Assembly: GCF_025766255.1 (NCBI RefSeq)
Contig: NW_026516670.1
Location: 620,001 to 684,000, forward strand
DNA from: Zychaea mexicana
Taxonomy: Eukaryota; Mucoromycota; Mucoromycetes; Mucorales; Lichtheimiaceae
Direction of reading: 5' to 3'
Length of the DNA stretch: 64,000 bases
Shown: piece by piece, positions 1 to 10,389 of the stretch
Layout of the letters: every line of letters begins with the position of its first letter
Position numbering within the stretch: the stretch's first letter is position 1
The notes under the pieces: model-generated
The model's database searches: none
The model's input: the letters and a program-made list of their open reading frames with translations, nothing else
What the model was told of the DNA's origin: nothing
Position numbers and translations under genes: made by a program

Positions 1-1189
1 TTGTCCCAGTCGAAATCGAGACGAGCTTGCAAATGAGCTCTCTCCATTGAAAGTTTCTCATTTTCCAACTGGAGACGCCTCTTAAGCTTCAAATGCTCTC
101 GTTCCGTTTCGGCGTAGGTGGCTGCAAAGTCCCGTTTCTTGGTGCGCTTTGGGGGCTCATCATCATCTTCTTCTTCTGACACGGGAAGCGATGATTCTCG
201 AGAAGGAGCAAGCGCAGGAGCAGAGGTCGAAAGAGCACGCGATTGTCTGCGCGTCAGACTCGAGACAGGACTTGGTGTACGATTGGCGAAATCATCCATG
301 TCCTGCAAGATTTGATCGAGATCCTCTGGCTGCAGTCTGTAACTTCGTTCGGGCTCGTTATCTTCTTGTTCGAAAGCTGGTGTACCTGGAACGGTCGAGG
401 TTTCAGGTACCAAGGTAGATGCTGAGACGCCACCAAACTCTCTCACAAGGATCGGATTGACGTTATGCTTCTTGCCAAACAAAGCATCCATCCGCGCAAA
501 GCAAGGACATTCGTACTCCTTGCGCTCATCAATCGTCTTTAATCCGGCCTTGATGTGCTTTGGCTCAAGACCATATCCCGTGGCATTTCTCGATGCTCTT
601 TCTTCTGCCTTATACTTGTCTTTAAAAGTTGAGAACCGGCCTTTGGCCGATTTTCCAGTCCAAAGTTGAAGATGGTTGGGGATATTGACATGTTTGTTGA
701 CATATCCCATGAGAAGTTCAAATCCGGTTTTGGGCTTCAACTTCTTACCATCAACCGGCTTGCCTTTAGCAGCATTACCTGTCACTAGGTCAAAGTTCCC
801 CGGTTTCTCAAGCCAATCAACCATTGCTTCGTAGTGCTCTTTGGTTGTGCGCTTGTAAGCAATAGGTTTTTCTTGGCCTTGTGCATTACCACCCATCTCT
901 CCTTCGTCTTCTGTTTCACCTTCGCTTTCTTTCTCTTCTTCTTCTTCAAGGTCTTGATTCTCTTCTTCAATTCCAGAGACATCGCGCGAATCGGACACCA
1001 CATCGGTGGGATTAGTTGCGGCAACGCGAACCCTGCGTTTGGCTGCGGGGGCAACAGGTGCATTGGAGCTACTTCCAGCTGTCAAGTTGCCACTGTCAGT
1101 GTTTCTTTTTCTTTTCCCAGTTGCATTCACAGAGCTGATTCTTCTCATTGCAGGTTTGGAGATGGAAGAGGTAGATTTGGGTGTAGTCA
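1..1189 (-). CDS. SANT/Myb-like hypothetical protein, partial (C-terminus beyond window)
   Basis: An uninterrupted reading frame runs on the minus strand from an ATG at 1189 to the window edge (about 396 codons, no stop), so the protein is truncated by the window. It begins with a Ser/Arg/Lys-rich segment, followed by an acidic Glu-rich stretch (about residues 75-100). Next comes a conserved-looking Trp/Gly module (about 115-190) containing WLEKPGNF, TGFELLMGY and LWTGKSAKGRF; spacing of Trp and aromatic residues resembles Myb/SANT-like DNA-binding folds. A disordered middle and a charged helical tail predicted as coiled coil (LKLKRRLQLENEKLSMERA) follow. I recall this architecture as a multicopy, transposon-associated type in Mucorales, but I cannot confirm that here. 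Function unknown. Coding is well supported by the long open frame; family assignment is weak. Confidence 0.7.
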
Positions 1190-1254
1190 TGTTGATTAGA
1201 ATAGAAAAAAAGAAGCGTATGTGTGTTCTGTACAGCCTATCTGGTGAAACTCGA

Positions 1255-1326
1255 TCCCAGCTGGCAAAATTTGGTTCTATCCGGCAAAATTGGGTCTATC
1301 CGGCGAAAATTGGCCAGCTGGCCAGG
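1255..1326. repeat. short tandem/inverted repeat cluster, transposon-end-like
   Basis: Just upstream of the SANT-like gene a unit of about 21 bp (GGCAAAATT followed by GGKTCTATCC) repeats twice and ends in a third partial copy. The cluster is bracketed by CCAGCTGG-type words in inverted orientation (CCCAGCTGGC and GGCCAGCTGGCC). Such subterminal repeats are typical of DNA transposon ends, but no target-site duplication was identified. Confidence 0.4.
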
Positions 1327-1329
1327 AGT

Positions 1330-3040
1330 TTGAAACCCCCTAGTAAAACATCAAGCACGCGTATGAAAATCCAAGATGGTACTTTATTGTTTATAAAAGC
1401 CTTCAGAAGACTTTGAAGGCTTTTCCACAGCGTTTGAAGATTGTTATAAACATTTATTTTTTGACGACGTGGAAGCATTAAGTATTAAGCGCCTACATTA
1501 TCAATGAATAGTCAATCACTTCTGATTTCACAATAAGGAACATGTTAGCCCACATTACCCCGCACCCCATCCACTACTCGGCACACACGCTCACTTTAAC
1601 GACACGGATTTAGTTAGCCCCGCGCTCGCCAGCATGGCGGCCCAGTACACATCAACTTTTCGCTGTCCAGCCAAACGTAACACTTGTCGAAAGGTGCGGT
1701 TCCTGCTACTACAAGAAAAAGAGAAAACCACGCAAGCGTAATTTTTGTCTAATTAGCATATCATCCCACTCCATCCACCCTCTCCATTTTCCATGATACC
1801 TGCTCTCTTCATTGATAAGTCCACCAGACAACAGCCCTCGCAGTTAAAGACGCGCCGCTGCTCGGGACCGCGTCATCGTTGAAGAAGAAGAGGGTGTAGA
1901 AAAAAGGTGAATGTAATAAATAAAGATCGCAGAGAGAGTTCCTAACTGAGAGGCAAGCCCTTCCCCAGTGTCCACAAACCCACTTGGGAGTACACAACTG
2001 CGCGAGTGACTCAAACAGCAGAAGGTTCCCTTGATGGTGTAATAATGCCCCAGGAGCAGCCAGCCACGGTCAGAGATGCAGGACTAGCTACACTTGGAGC
2101 TCTTGGAAAATAGATATAAAGAAAGGCTTCGCAGCCACTGGTCGCCGGACAAGTAGGGATTCGTCCTCGCTTACTCTGAATACTCGCAGAGGGCATATAC
2201 TTGGTGCCGGTTACGGTTTAGGACCACTAGGCATGCTCATATCAGCCCGCCATGCACAGCAGGTCCAAAGGCGGCCAACCCTCAAACCCGCACGCTCGCT
2301 GCACACTTTGGGCAGTCTGCTGACATGAGATGCCCTAAAAGAAAAAGTAAAAGGGAGAGAAGAAGTGATCCCAAGCAGCATCGCGTGCCTGCAATTATGA
2401 AAAAGAAAAAAAATAATAATAATTAAGAACATGTTATCAGAAGTTTTCCAGAAATTAAGATTGAAGAGAAAACAACCATTCAAAAGTGTTCTGTGTCTCT
2501 TACCTAACGTTTTTTACCGTTAATCAGGGGCAGTTTGAGTCGTACCCCAGACTTTCGGAAGGCTCTTGTGTGAAGCAAAGCTCAGTGGCAATGTTTCGAG
2601 CAAACCGGGCTTCTTTCGCAAGAAAGCCACTTGTAAATGCTTGAAAATGAAAGTAAATGCCCTAATAATTAACGTTTGTTTCTATTTCAAAAGGATTTCT
2701 CCGTCCTCTGATCTCGCCTGCAAACCGGTTGTGACCAACACCGTTGAACGCCAGACTGGACAGCCCAAAGCAGGGACCTGTTGTAGGCAGCCAGGGACCA
2801 CGGGAAAAAAGCTGAGACCAGGACCGACAGAGGCAAAGACCAGGACCGACAGAGGCAGGACCAGGACCAAGGGAAGAGCCAAGAGAAAGACCAGGACCAA
2901 GGGAAGAGCCAAGAGGAAGACCAGGAGGATCCAAGGGAGTGAAGGAAATAGAAAAATGAAGGAAAGAAAGAGTGAAGAGAAAAAACGAAATGGCCTGAAA
3001 AATATGGGCGTATTTATGCTTTTTGGATTGGCCCGCCGCT
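1330..3040. other. intergenic; purine-rich coding-like repeat at 2800-2930
   Basis: No convincing gene. The only feature is a purine-rich tandem repeat at about 2810-2930: variants of ACCAGGACCGACAGAGGCA followed by two copies of ACCAAGGGAAGAGCCAAGAG. It keeps a reading frame open on both strands and creates a 164-codon ORF (2566-3060) of Arg/Lys/Thr repeats, which I judge not to be a gene. Confidence 0.4.
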
Positions 3041-3050
3041 TAAGAAAACA

Positions 3051-3113
3051 CGTCACGTGACTTGTGATTCGTTATTCAAAATAACGTCACGTGACTTGTA
3101 ATTCGTCATTCAA
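3051..3113. repeat. two 29-bp direct repeats each carrying the palindrome GTCACGTGAC
   Basis: Copies at 3051-3079 and 3085-3113 differ at only two positions and are separated by five bases. Each starts with CGTCACGTGACTTGT. CACGTG with TCA/TGA flanks is the binding site of fungal bHLH factors such as Cbf1/Pho4, so this could be a bHLH target; no gene start lies close by, so a regulatory role is inference. Confidence 0.55.
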
Positions 3114-3616
3114 TCAGCAGGTGGGAAAGTAAAATGGCAGGGAAGATACCATGTGAAGTAGAGGTGTTGAAGAGACACGGTCAAGCTGTCAAGAAGAAGG
3201 CGTATGTGGTCTGCGTGTTTTGATAGTCCTACGAAATATGTTTCACCGGTATCATGCAGGGCGTGCCCCGACAGTGTCGCCGCCTGTCGGGCCACAAGGC
3301 GCACAGACACGGTTTACAGTGTTTCAGCAACAAGATCTCAGAGAAAAAGTAAATGGCAGGTGCCGGGAATGGTTGACATTGTAGAAAATAAAAATTACTG
3401 ATATTGTAACAAGAAGCTCACATAAATAGAAGCCATATACACCTAGAAATAATGGCGCAGAAGTTTGACGACCGTGAAGTACGCGTGATGCAAAGCAAAG
3501 TGTATACCAAGGACAAGTGGTGAAGCTCGGTAACGGTAGAATGAGAGTGTCTTTGAAGCCCTTCTATTTGTTAATAGCCTTTTACAATTAAAGCTGGGTT
3601 AGTGCTGGCTGTCTCG

Positions 3617-3921
3617 CATAGAGCGTTCGCCATCTCTGCCAGACATCTCTCCCATAGAGTGTTTGCCATTGCTCGCACAGAGTGTTTGCCAATTCTCCCA
3701 TAGAGCGTTTGCCATTTTTCCCATAGAGTGTTTGCCATCTCTGGCCATAAAGTGTTTGCCATCTCTGGCCATAAAGTGTTTGCCATCTCTGGCCATAAAG
3801 TGTTTGCCATCTCTGGCCATAAAGTGTTTGCCATCTCTGGCCATAAAGTGTTTGCCATCTCTCCCATAGAGTGTTTGCCATCTCTCCCATAGAGCGTTTT
3901 CCATCGCTCCCATAGAGCGTT
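3617..3921. repeat. 24-bp minisatellite
   Basis: About 13 units with the core TGTTTGCCATCTCT. Five consecutive units at 3746-3865 (each beginning CATAAAGTG) are identical; flanking units vary (CATAGAGTG, CTCC instead of TGGC). Because the period is a multiple of three, several frames on both strands stay open and yield artificial ORFs with repeated peptides such as EMANTLWP. No gene context supports translation. Confidence 0.85.
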
Positions 3922-3939
3922 CTAAATGTCGACTCCACT

Positions 3940-6900
3940 GTTCCCGAACCCCAACACTGTTATCATTATCACTTTGTCGACGATCTCGTGGCAACTATAT
4001 TGCTCGTTGCAAAAGTCTCCACTGTGCAATCAGGAGCGAGAATGACGACTCTCGCTCGTATATGAAGAAGTATAACCACAATATAAAACACGCACAAACA
4101 AGTTCAACGAACGGGAAGAGAAAAAAAACATTTTTATTTGATACTTTATACTACTAATCAATTAAAGGGTGTCGATGTCTTCTTAGCTTCCCTGTTCTTA
4201 GGCAGGTACTGACAGGAGCAACCACAGGATGGTACATCGACATCTGCTCCCATAACCCTCTACCTCAAAGCTAGGGTCTTGTCTTGGTTGCTTTGTGGAT
4301 CATCGAAGGTCGATTGGTATTGAGATGCCCAGTCCCGTCTCACCAATCGCGACCACTTGCCTGCAATCACTTACCTGCAATCACTTACCTGCGCCACCTA
4401 CCTTAGTCGACCCGTGCCTACAGAACAAGCATCATCACCCACCCACGACCTACAAAAACCCGCGTTAGGTCCACAAAAAGAAGAAAGTACCTGATCGTGA
4501 AAAAGAGAAAAAGCGAGGAAGCAACACGCTGCGGAAAATGACTGCCTTTATATGCATCCCGCTTCCCTTTTTTCTCTGCTAAATAGGTTTAAATACCTCC
4601 ACAGGTCCAGGCTAACAATGCGGGGAACAATGACAGATCTTCTGTATTGTAGCCGACAGTAACACGATCACAACGCGCTTTATCACACTTTGGTGCGCGC
4701 TTTTCACCTTTCTCTTTTTTACATTTCTGTGGTCGCGTAGTTCTGCTCGCGAAAATAATCGAAAGGAAGTATTTGTTGGGAGGCTATGCACACCAGCAAC
4801 AACGGTGCTTAAGGCAAGCTGTTCTAAGCTGAGAGAACCGGTTTAATGGTATGTTTCGCTTGCCACGCCCCTTTCAACCCCTTGATTAACCAAAAATATT
4901 GTTGGCACAACTTTCACATAGAACATGAGAGTACATGTAAGACGAACTCATGTGCTCAGAAGCAAGGCTTAGATTATGCATGCTTGACTCTCGTACGAGC
5001 CGACCATCCTGCTTTTTTTTGTATTTTGTTTTTTTCCCACATATATCGTACATCACCCACACATACGCCGATGAAGTCAAACACGCCTGATTGACTTTGT
5101 ATCGCTGCTGCTCAGGCAGGTGGTAGATAAAACGAGTAAACCAAACAACAGTATCAACCTGAAGAAGCAGCTTGTATAAATGATTTAGTAGTAGTTCCAG
5201 GATGACGCACATACGATGTTGAAAACAGCCATGCTGCTCTATAATCTGCTCTTGACAATCTATTTTAAGCTGCCCCATCCATCATTGCGGGCTTGGAGGA
5301 TCGGCAATCGCTGATTGCCGTGTGCATATGCTCGTATAAGAGAGCGTTTTTTATTTTTGTTACACACGCCACCACAGTTGATACAACAATGGCCGAGACT
5401 TTCTACAATGTTTCACTGGATCCCATGAAGACGCTGGGTGCGGCGTTCAGCGCATATTTACTCCAACCCAACCCAATACACGCTCAGTCATCCTGGTGAT
5501 AAGATATTAAACAATTTGCATAACGCTATCCGCTATCATACCCCAATCCCCTCCTTTCTAGATATTTTTCCTTTTTTTTTGGATTTTAATTCGCGAATAT
5601 AACTTGTGGTGACAAGACATCCATTCTGAGTGCATCATCAGCCGCCCTTTGCTTGGTAAGTAATCGTTTAAAGGATTTAAGAGATCACAAATGACATACG
5701 TCTATGCATCATATCGCGTCAGTCCATATCAGGTTATAGCCTTACATAAGCTGGATCATCCGAGTATAATGTTTACAATTCGCTTGGATTGTCTCTATGC
5801 TACAGTGCTTAGCTGGTTGCCGTGGTAATTGCTGTGTATGCTTTTAAAAGCTGATGATGTTTCAGGCACTGTAATAATGTGTTTTTTACCACAGTGCAAT
5901 TATATATATGTTTGCGCGGGCCTCAGTAAATTTGCAGTACTGCAATTGCAGTAATCTTTTGCAGTACTTGCCGGACTTTATGCAGTATTAAATACTTCAC
6001 GATCCCTTAGTTAAACAGTAGCATCTATCCGCGTCACGATGAAAACTGCTCCTACAACAGCTGATTTACATGCCACTTTACTCTCTTCTTTTTCGTCTAT
6101 TCTTTGTTTTACCAATAGAGCAATTAACCTTATAATGTAGATGATGTTAAACAAGACAGTAGGTTTAAGGCCTGACACAGACTCGATCGTTCATTACTTA
6201 TTAGAGTGATATCATATCAGTTCCCTCATAGTGATGATCCTTCTCATTTCTCCATCCAGTCCCCAACAACATGTTTTGACGAAAGCAGAAAGTTTCATTG
6301 GGACGCGAGCTTTGTTTATTGATGATGATGATATTACTGGATCTAATTCCACATAAGATACTATATATTCTTCTAATAAAAATCGATTAGCCCTTACGTT
6401 ATTGTACAAAAAAGGAAATAGTTGTGGCTGGCGTTGGTATCTATTGCCCAGCTTACTTTTTTTGTTATGTGAAATCGAAACCCTGCCTCGATATTCTCTT
6501 ACTCATCAGCTACTATACGTAAAGGTCCAGATAGCATTATGTAATACTTGATATACTTTGGATCTTAATGTACGAAGCTCTTCTGCTAGCGCAAATAGGA
6601 GCTAAACAAACAATGTATATAATTAGCAATGTCTACTTACTCACTGGTAGCGGCTACATGAGCAGTGTATAAACAGAGAAGATCTGCTGGAATAGGTGCA
6701 CTTTAGAGTGTGTCATAAGATCATAGGATGTTGAGAATCAAAGATCGATGGGTATATGTACTGCTCCTCTATATAGTTAGTGAAGAATACGTCTCCAAAA
6801 CAGGATCATCAGATCACTCTATAACCTAGTACCTTCTGCAGCCCGAAAGATGACCGCTTGAAGATGCTTTTTAGGATGGCATGAACAAAGAGATATAATT

Positions 6901-7190
6901 TATTACGAAGTTGATAGAATAAGCCAGTATGTTTTTTATATACAGCGAGAGAGAAAGAGAGAGAGAGGGTATGTGTGTGTATAACCCAAGACAAAGAGAA
7001 AAAGATTCTCTCTCTCTTGCTGGAAAAACGCTGGTTGATATGGAGCTCGGGAGGTTGTAGTGGGATCAAAAGTTTATGCGGATTGAAATGGCAACAGGGA
7101 AAATGACGATATTTTGCGGTTGACATAACTTTTTTATAAAACATTATTAATTTTTAACTTTTGGAATATGTAATAACAATGGTTTTTTTT
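3940..7190. other. gene-poor intergenic region
   Basis: No supported gene. A short direct repeat CTGCAATCACTTAC occurs twice at about 4363-4393. GA/TC microsatellite tracts lie at about 6945-6968 and 7004-7018. A 130-codon minus ORF at 4886-5278 has no recognisable domain and no intron or promoter context; it may be a decayed element. Confidence 0.4.
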
Positions 7191-7197
7191 ACCTATG

Positions 7198-7440
7198 TTA
7201 TTCAGGTGTAAAGCCACAAAAGCAATATTGCTGCATGTAGCAGACAGGCGTAAGTTTTACTCCGACACCTTTTTCTGCGTCGCGACATTTCTGTTCACAG
7301 TCAGCCTTGATATTCTGAGGACATTGGAGACAGGGTTGGGTCTCTACACCACGTCTATCGATTGTAGCACCATTGACTGTGACAATGGAAGCAGCAGCAG
7401 AGAGCAGTGCAAGAGTGGCGATCCAAGTTCCGTAAAGCAT
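7198..7440 (-). CDS. small cysteine-rich secreted protein
   Basis: An 80-residue protein. Residues 1-24 form a typical signal peptide: short N-region, hydrophobic core (TWIATLALLSAAASIV) and a likely cleavage after VNG. The mature part has seven cysteines in the pattern CxxC, then C, C, C, C, C within about 40 residues (PCLQC, DC, KC, VC, YCFC), as in disulfide-stabilised secreted fungal proteins and effector-like peptides. A TATA-like word (AAAGATATAA on the coding strand) lies at 7511-7520, about 70 bp upstream of the ATG. No homologous family is recognised. The odd cysteine count leaves one thiol unpaired unless the protein dimerises. It stands alone in a gene-poor region. Alternatives: a cell-wall protein or a defence peptide. 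Confidence 0.7.
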   Translation of the reverse strand: MLYGTWIATLALLSAAASIVTVNGATIDRRGVETQPCLQCPQNIKADCEQKCRDAEKGVGVKLTPVCYMQQYCFCGFTPE

Positions 7441-7510
7441 TTTCTGTAGTTTAAGTTATACTCAAAATGAAAAGAAAGAGTTGCGACACAAAGGAAGGAA
7501 GCGTGTAACT

Positions 7511-7520
7511 TTATATCTTT
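7511..7520 (-). promoter_or_regulatory. TATA-like box of the Cys-rich secreted gene
   Basis: AAAGATATAA on the coding (minus) strand, about 70 bp upstream of the start codon at 7440. Position is suitable for a short 5' leader; match is by eye only. Confidence 0.35.
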
Positions 7521-7529
7521 GCTTTATTC

Positions 7530-8670
7530 GCAGCATAGTCTCATATGTGTAATCAGGAGGATGAGGAGTAACCAAAGAATGTATGGAGAGGCATATGTAA
7601 TGGGATCAACGAGAAGGAGGCTACAGGGCAAAAGGACAAACGGGATACATATCAGGTGTAGTCGATAGTACTAATGCTCATGAAGTATGCTAGCCTATTT
7701 CACTCTTAGCAAATGAGAGTGCAAGGTGAAAATACATAATACGCTCTGCTAAAATAATCACCTAGTGGCACTATATAGGAACAGGAGAGTCAAGCTGGAT
7801 ACTGGTGTGTATGCGATAGCAGGAACCGGACAAAATATAACGTGAGAGGCAGTAGAAGGATTAAGCAGCAGTGCATCGAAACAGAATACAGCCATAAGGA
7901 GACAGAACGCAGAGGGACAAGGGCCAGCAAAAAAAAAGGGAGCTCTCTTTCGTTCATGGACGAAGACATAATTGAGGAAACCCTATTTTGTGCATATTTT
8001 ACGGTGTGCATACGTATAGCAGTAACAGGGGCACCTTTTTACGGAGTGTTTGTTGTATGTGGTATGTATGTGAATAATACAAACAACATTATGTGATACT
8101 TTGAATAGAACTCCTCCCATCGTACATCTTACATGAAGGAAACTTCTGTTATCATATACACTCACAGTACAAGGTGAATAAATAGTATGATATTAGCCGA
8201 TAACTTGGTACTTGTAATCAGCAAGATCATCCACACAGGTTCAATTACAAGTTCTGTTCCACTGTCACTTTATACAGAGAAGCCTTCCAAAAGGCCAAAA
8301 GGTGTGTTTTGATTCGCAAAAGGCAAACAAAAAAAAAACAGATAATATACGTACACAAAAAAGAAAGCAGAGAGTGTGTGTATGTGTGAATTGGTGGTTG
8401 GGTATACAAAAGGTTGATTGGAGTAGTGAGTAATAAGAGAAATAGTAATAATAACAGTATAGTATAGTAAAGATGAACAGTCTGTGTGGGTACTAGTGAA
8501 TGAGCAGTGTAAAAGTACTAGTAGTAGTAGTAGTAGTGGTTGTTTCGTTGTGGTAATAGTAATGACAATAATATAAAACAAAGACATTAAACTTTTTTTT
8601 TCCTCCGCCCTCTCTCCTTCCACTTCCATCATAACATAAACATCGTCAGTAGACCCCGAGTAATGGTGGT
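7530..8670. other. intergenic; GTA triplet tract near 8518
   Basis: No gene seen. A GTA/TAG trinucleotide tract lies at about 8516-8538 and an AC/GT-rich stretch at about 8368-8390. The right end forms the 3' flank of the minus-strand membrane-protein gene. Confidence 0.4.
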
Positions 8671-10329
8671 TTAACCTTGAGAATGTCTCCGTGATGGCAA
8701 CATTGCTTCTGGTAACGCATATAACGGGGGAGCGCTAGGTGTATATGCTGGTGGAGGTAATTCTGGCGAATCGATAGATGCATGGTGGTGGTGGTGATGA
8801 TGATGATGAAGGTGATGATGTTCACAATGCGAACATGGTACTGCTGTTGTTGCAGCAGCAGCAGCAGCACCAGCACCAGCAGCAGCTGAAGATGAGTTTG
8901 AAGGACGAAGCGGAGGAAGAGGGTGATGATGAGAAGGGTTTGAAAGAGAAGTAGTGTCACTGCTGTCGTGTACTGCAGCAGCATTGGATTTACCATCCGG
9001 ACGACGGTGACGGTGATTACTACTGCTACCAGCAGCAACAGCAGCAGAAACAAGAGAGTCACCATGATGCGCATGATCAGCCGCCGCGTCCAATTCCTTG
9101 GCAGTTGGGGCTGAAGGAGCGGGCGCCGCGTTTTGTGATGCGACCATGGAAATGATGTTCCGTCGACGCGGGTGGTGGTCCAATGAAGCAAGGAACGGCG
9201 GCGCAGGAGGAGCTGAAGGGGTCGGCAAATCGTCGTCGTTGTGATGTGGTCTTTCGGATGCTTCCAGCGCACCCACCAGAGATGACGATGATGCTGATGA
9301 TGGTAATAAACTGGGTCGTCGCCGTTGCCTTCGTCTTTGTCGTCGTGGATCGTCGTCTTGTGCCAAAGCGTCAATCGATGATGTCAAAGAAGATGCCGAT
9401 GAATCGGTCCGTTGTCGTCGAGACCTACTGTTGCTAGCCGCGGTTGCGTGATCATCATCATCGTCATTGTTGTAATCGTCGTTACTACTACTGTTATTGT
9501 CTCGCATTTCAGCCTCTTCAAGCTCCAATTCTCGTTGGTTTCGTTTCTTGACGCGCAACCGAGTGAAGATAACAATCGTCGCAACTACCGCAATCGCACC
9601 AACACCACCAACAACGGACAAAATGGTCACCATGCGTTTCAGTGCCGCTTGGTCTTGTTCCAATTGTTCGGCAATCGTGTCATTGTCTTTATTCGGGTCG
9701 TCGACATTGCCATTATCATGGTTTTTCCCATTGGAATTATCTTGCTGTTGCGCAAACGTGTCATTGTCGTGTACAACCCGGTTCGGATCAGGACTGGGTG
9801 CAATGACAACTGTAGTAATGTTTACAATGATTGTTTTCCCAGCTGCATTGGTGGTTGTGGTTGAGCCACTAGGCTTCTTGTTGTAATTGTTACTGGACGA
9901 TTCACCACTTTGGTTGTCTTGTTCGCTTTTCGGTGGTGCAAGTAGTGTTATTGCTGTATCGTCAGCGTCGTTGTCGCCTGTATATCGGGCCGGATCGTCT
10001 CTTTTAGCATGGGTTTGTTGTAGTGGCAGTGGTTGCCGAGCAGGGGCCGTGGTGGGTCGGCTCGGACGAGAATCTTTATCACTATCACTATCACTCGTCG
10101 TCGTCGTGGGCAGAGGAAAGGGCGACGGTGTTGACAGAGGCAGTCTACTCGGCGAAGAGGCGTACAAAGGTTGTTGTTGCTGTTGTTGTCGACATTGTAA
10201 TTGTGGTAGTGATGAGGGAGGAGGATGATTAGGGGGAGCTGGAGCCAGACCTGCTGTTGCTACAGCTACGAGTACCAACGCACAATAACACGAGACTAAA
10301 ACGAATGTGGAGAGACCTCTTTTTCGCAT
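8671..10329 (-). CDS. single-pass type I membrane protein with PPxY cytoplasmic tail (cell-surface sensor-like)
   Basis: Intronless, 552 residues from the ATG at 10329. I prefer this start because it begins a good signal peptide (MRKRGLSTFVLVSCYCALVL, cleavage near residue 27). The in-frame ATG at 10386 would only add translated CT-repeat leader. The extracellular half (about 28-230) is Pro/Ser/Thr/Asn-rich with NxT sequons, so likely heavily glycosylated. One transmembrane helix lies at about 234-257 (ILSVVGGVGAIAVVATIVIF), followed by a basic stop-transfer segment (RLRVKKRNQR). The tail contains an acidic patch, poly-Arg, a poly-His run and PPPAY at about 525-529, a classical ligand for WW domains of Rsp5-type ubiquitin ligases. 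Overall topology resembles fungal Wsc/Mid2 stress sensors, but no WSC cysteine domain is present. Function inferred only from topology. Confidence 0.8.
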   Translation of the reverse strand: MRKRGLSTFVLVSCYCALVLVAVATAGLAPAPPNHPPPSSLPQLQCRQQQQQQPLYASSPSRLPLSTPSPFPLPTTTTSDSDSDKDSRPSRPTTAPARQPLPLQQTHAKRDDPARYTGDNDADDTAITLLAPPKSEQDNQSGESSSNNYNKKPSGSTTTTNAAGKTIIVNITTVVIAPSPDPNRVVHDNDTFAQQQDNSNGKNHDNGNVDDPNKDNDTIAEQLEQDQAALKRMVTILSVVGGVGAIAVVATIVIFTRLRVKKRNQRELELEEAEMRDNNSSSNDDYNNDDDDDHATAASNSRSRRQRTDSSASSLTSSIDALAQDDDPRRQRRRQRRRPSLLPSSASSSSLVGALEASERPHHNDDDLPTPSAPPAPPFLASLDHHPRRRNIISMVASQNAAPAPSAPTAKELDAAADHAHHGDSLVSAAVAAGSSSNHRHRRPDGKSNAAAVHDSSDTTSLSNPSHHHPLPPLRPSNSSSAAAGAGAAAAAATTAVPCSHCEHHHLHHHHHHHHHASIDSPELPPPAYTPSAPPLYALPEAMLPSRRHSQG

Positions 10330-10339
10330 GTAAAAAAAG

Positions 10340-10386
10340 GGGGGAAGGGCGAGAGAAAGAGAGAGAGAGAAAGAGAGAGAAAGCAA
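10340..10386. repeat. GA/CT microsatellite in the 5' leader
   Basis: A purine tract of GAGA and AAAG units directly upstream of the membrane-protein start codon, so the mRNA leader is strongly CU-rich. Confidence 0.7.
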
Positions 10387-10389
10387 GGG

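Noticed and set aside
2566..3060. 164-codon plus-strand ORF rich in Arg/Lys/Thr repeats
   Set aside because: It is produced by a purine-rich tandem repeat; no domain, splice context or non-repetitive coding signal.
3571..3994. Three overlapping minus-strand ORFs with repeated EMANTLW-type peptides
   Set aside because: They are frame-neutral consequences of the 24-bp minisatellite.
4886..5278. 130-codon minus-strand ORF
   Set aside because: No recognisable family, no signal or membrane pattern, no supporting promoter or introns; possible relic only.
8646..9886. Long ORFs overlapping the PPxY membrane protein in other frames (242, 150 and 129 codons)
   Set aside because: Shadows of trinucleotide-rich coding sequence on the same or opposite strand.
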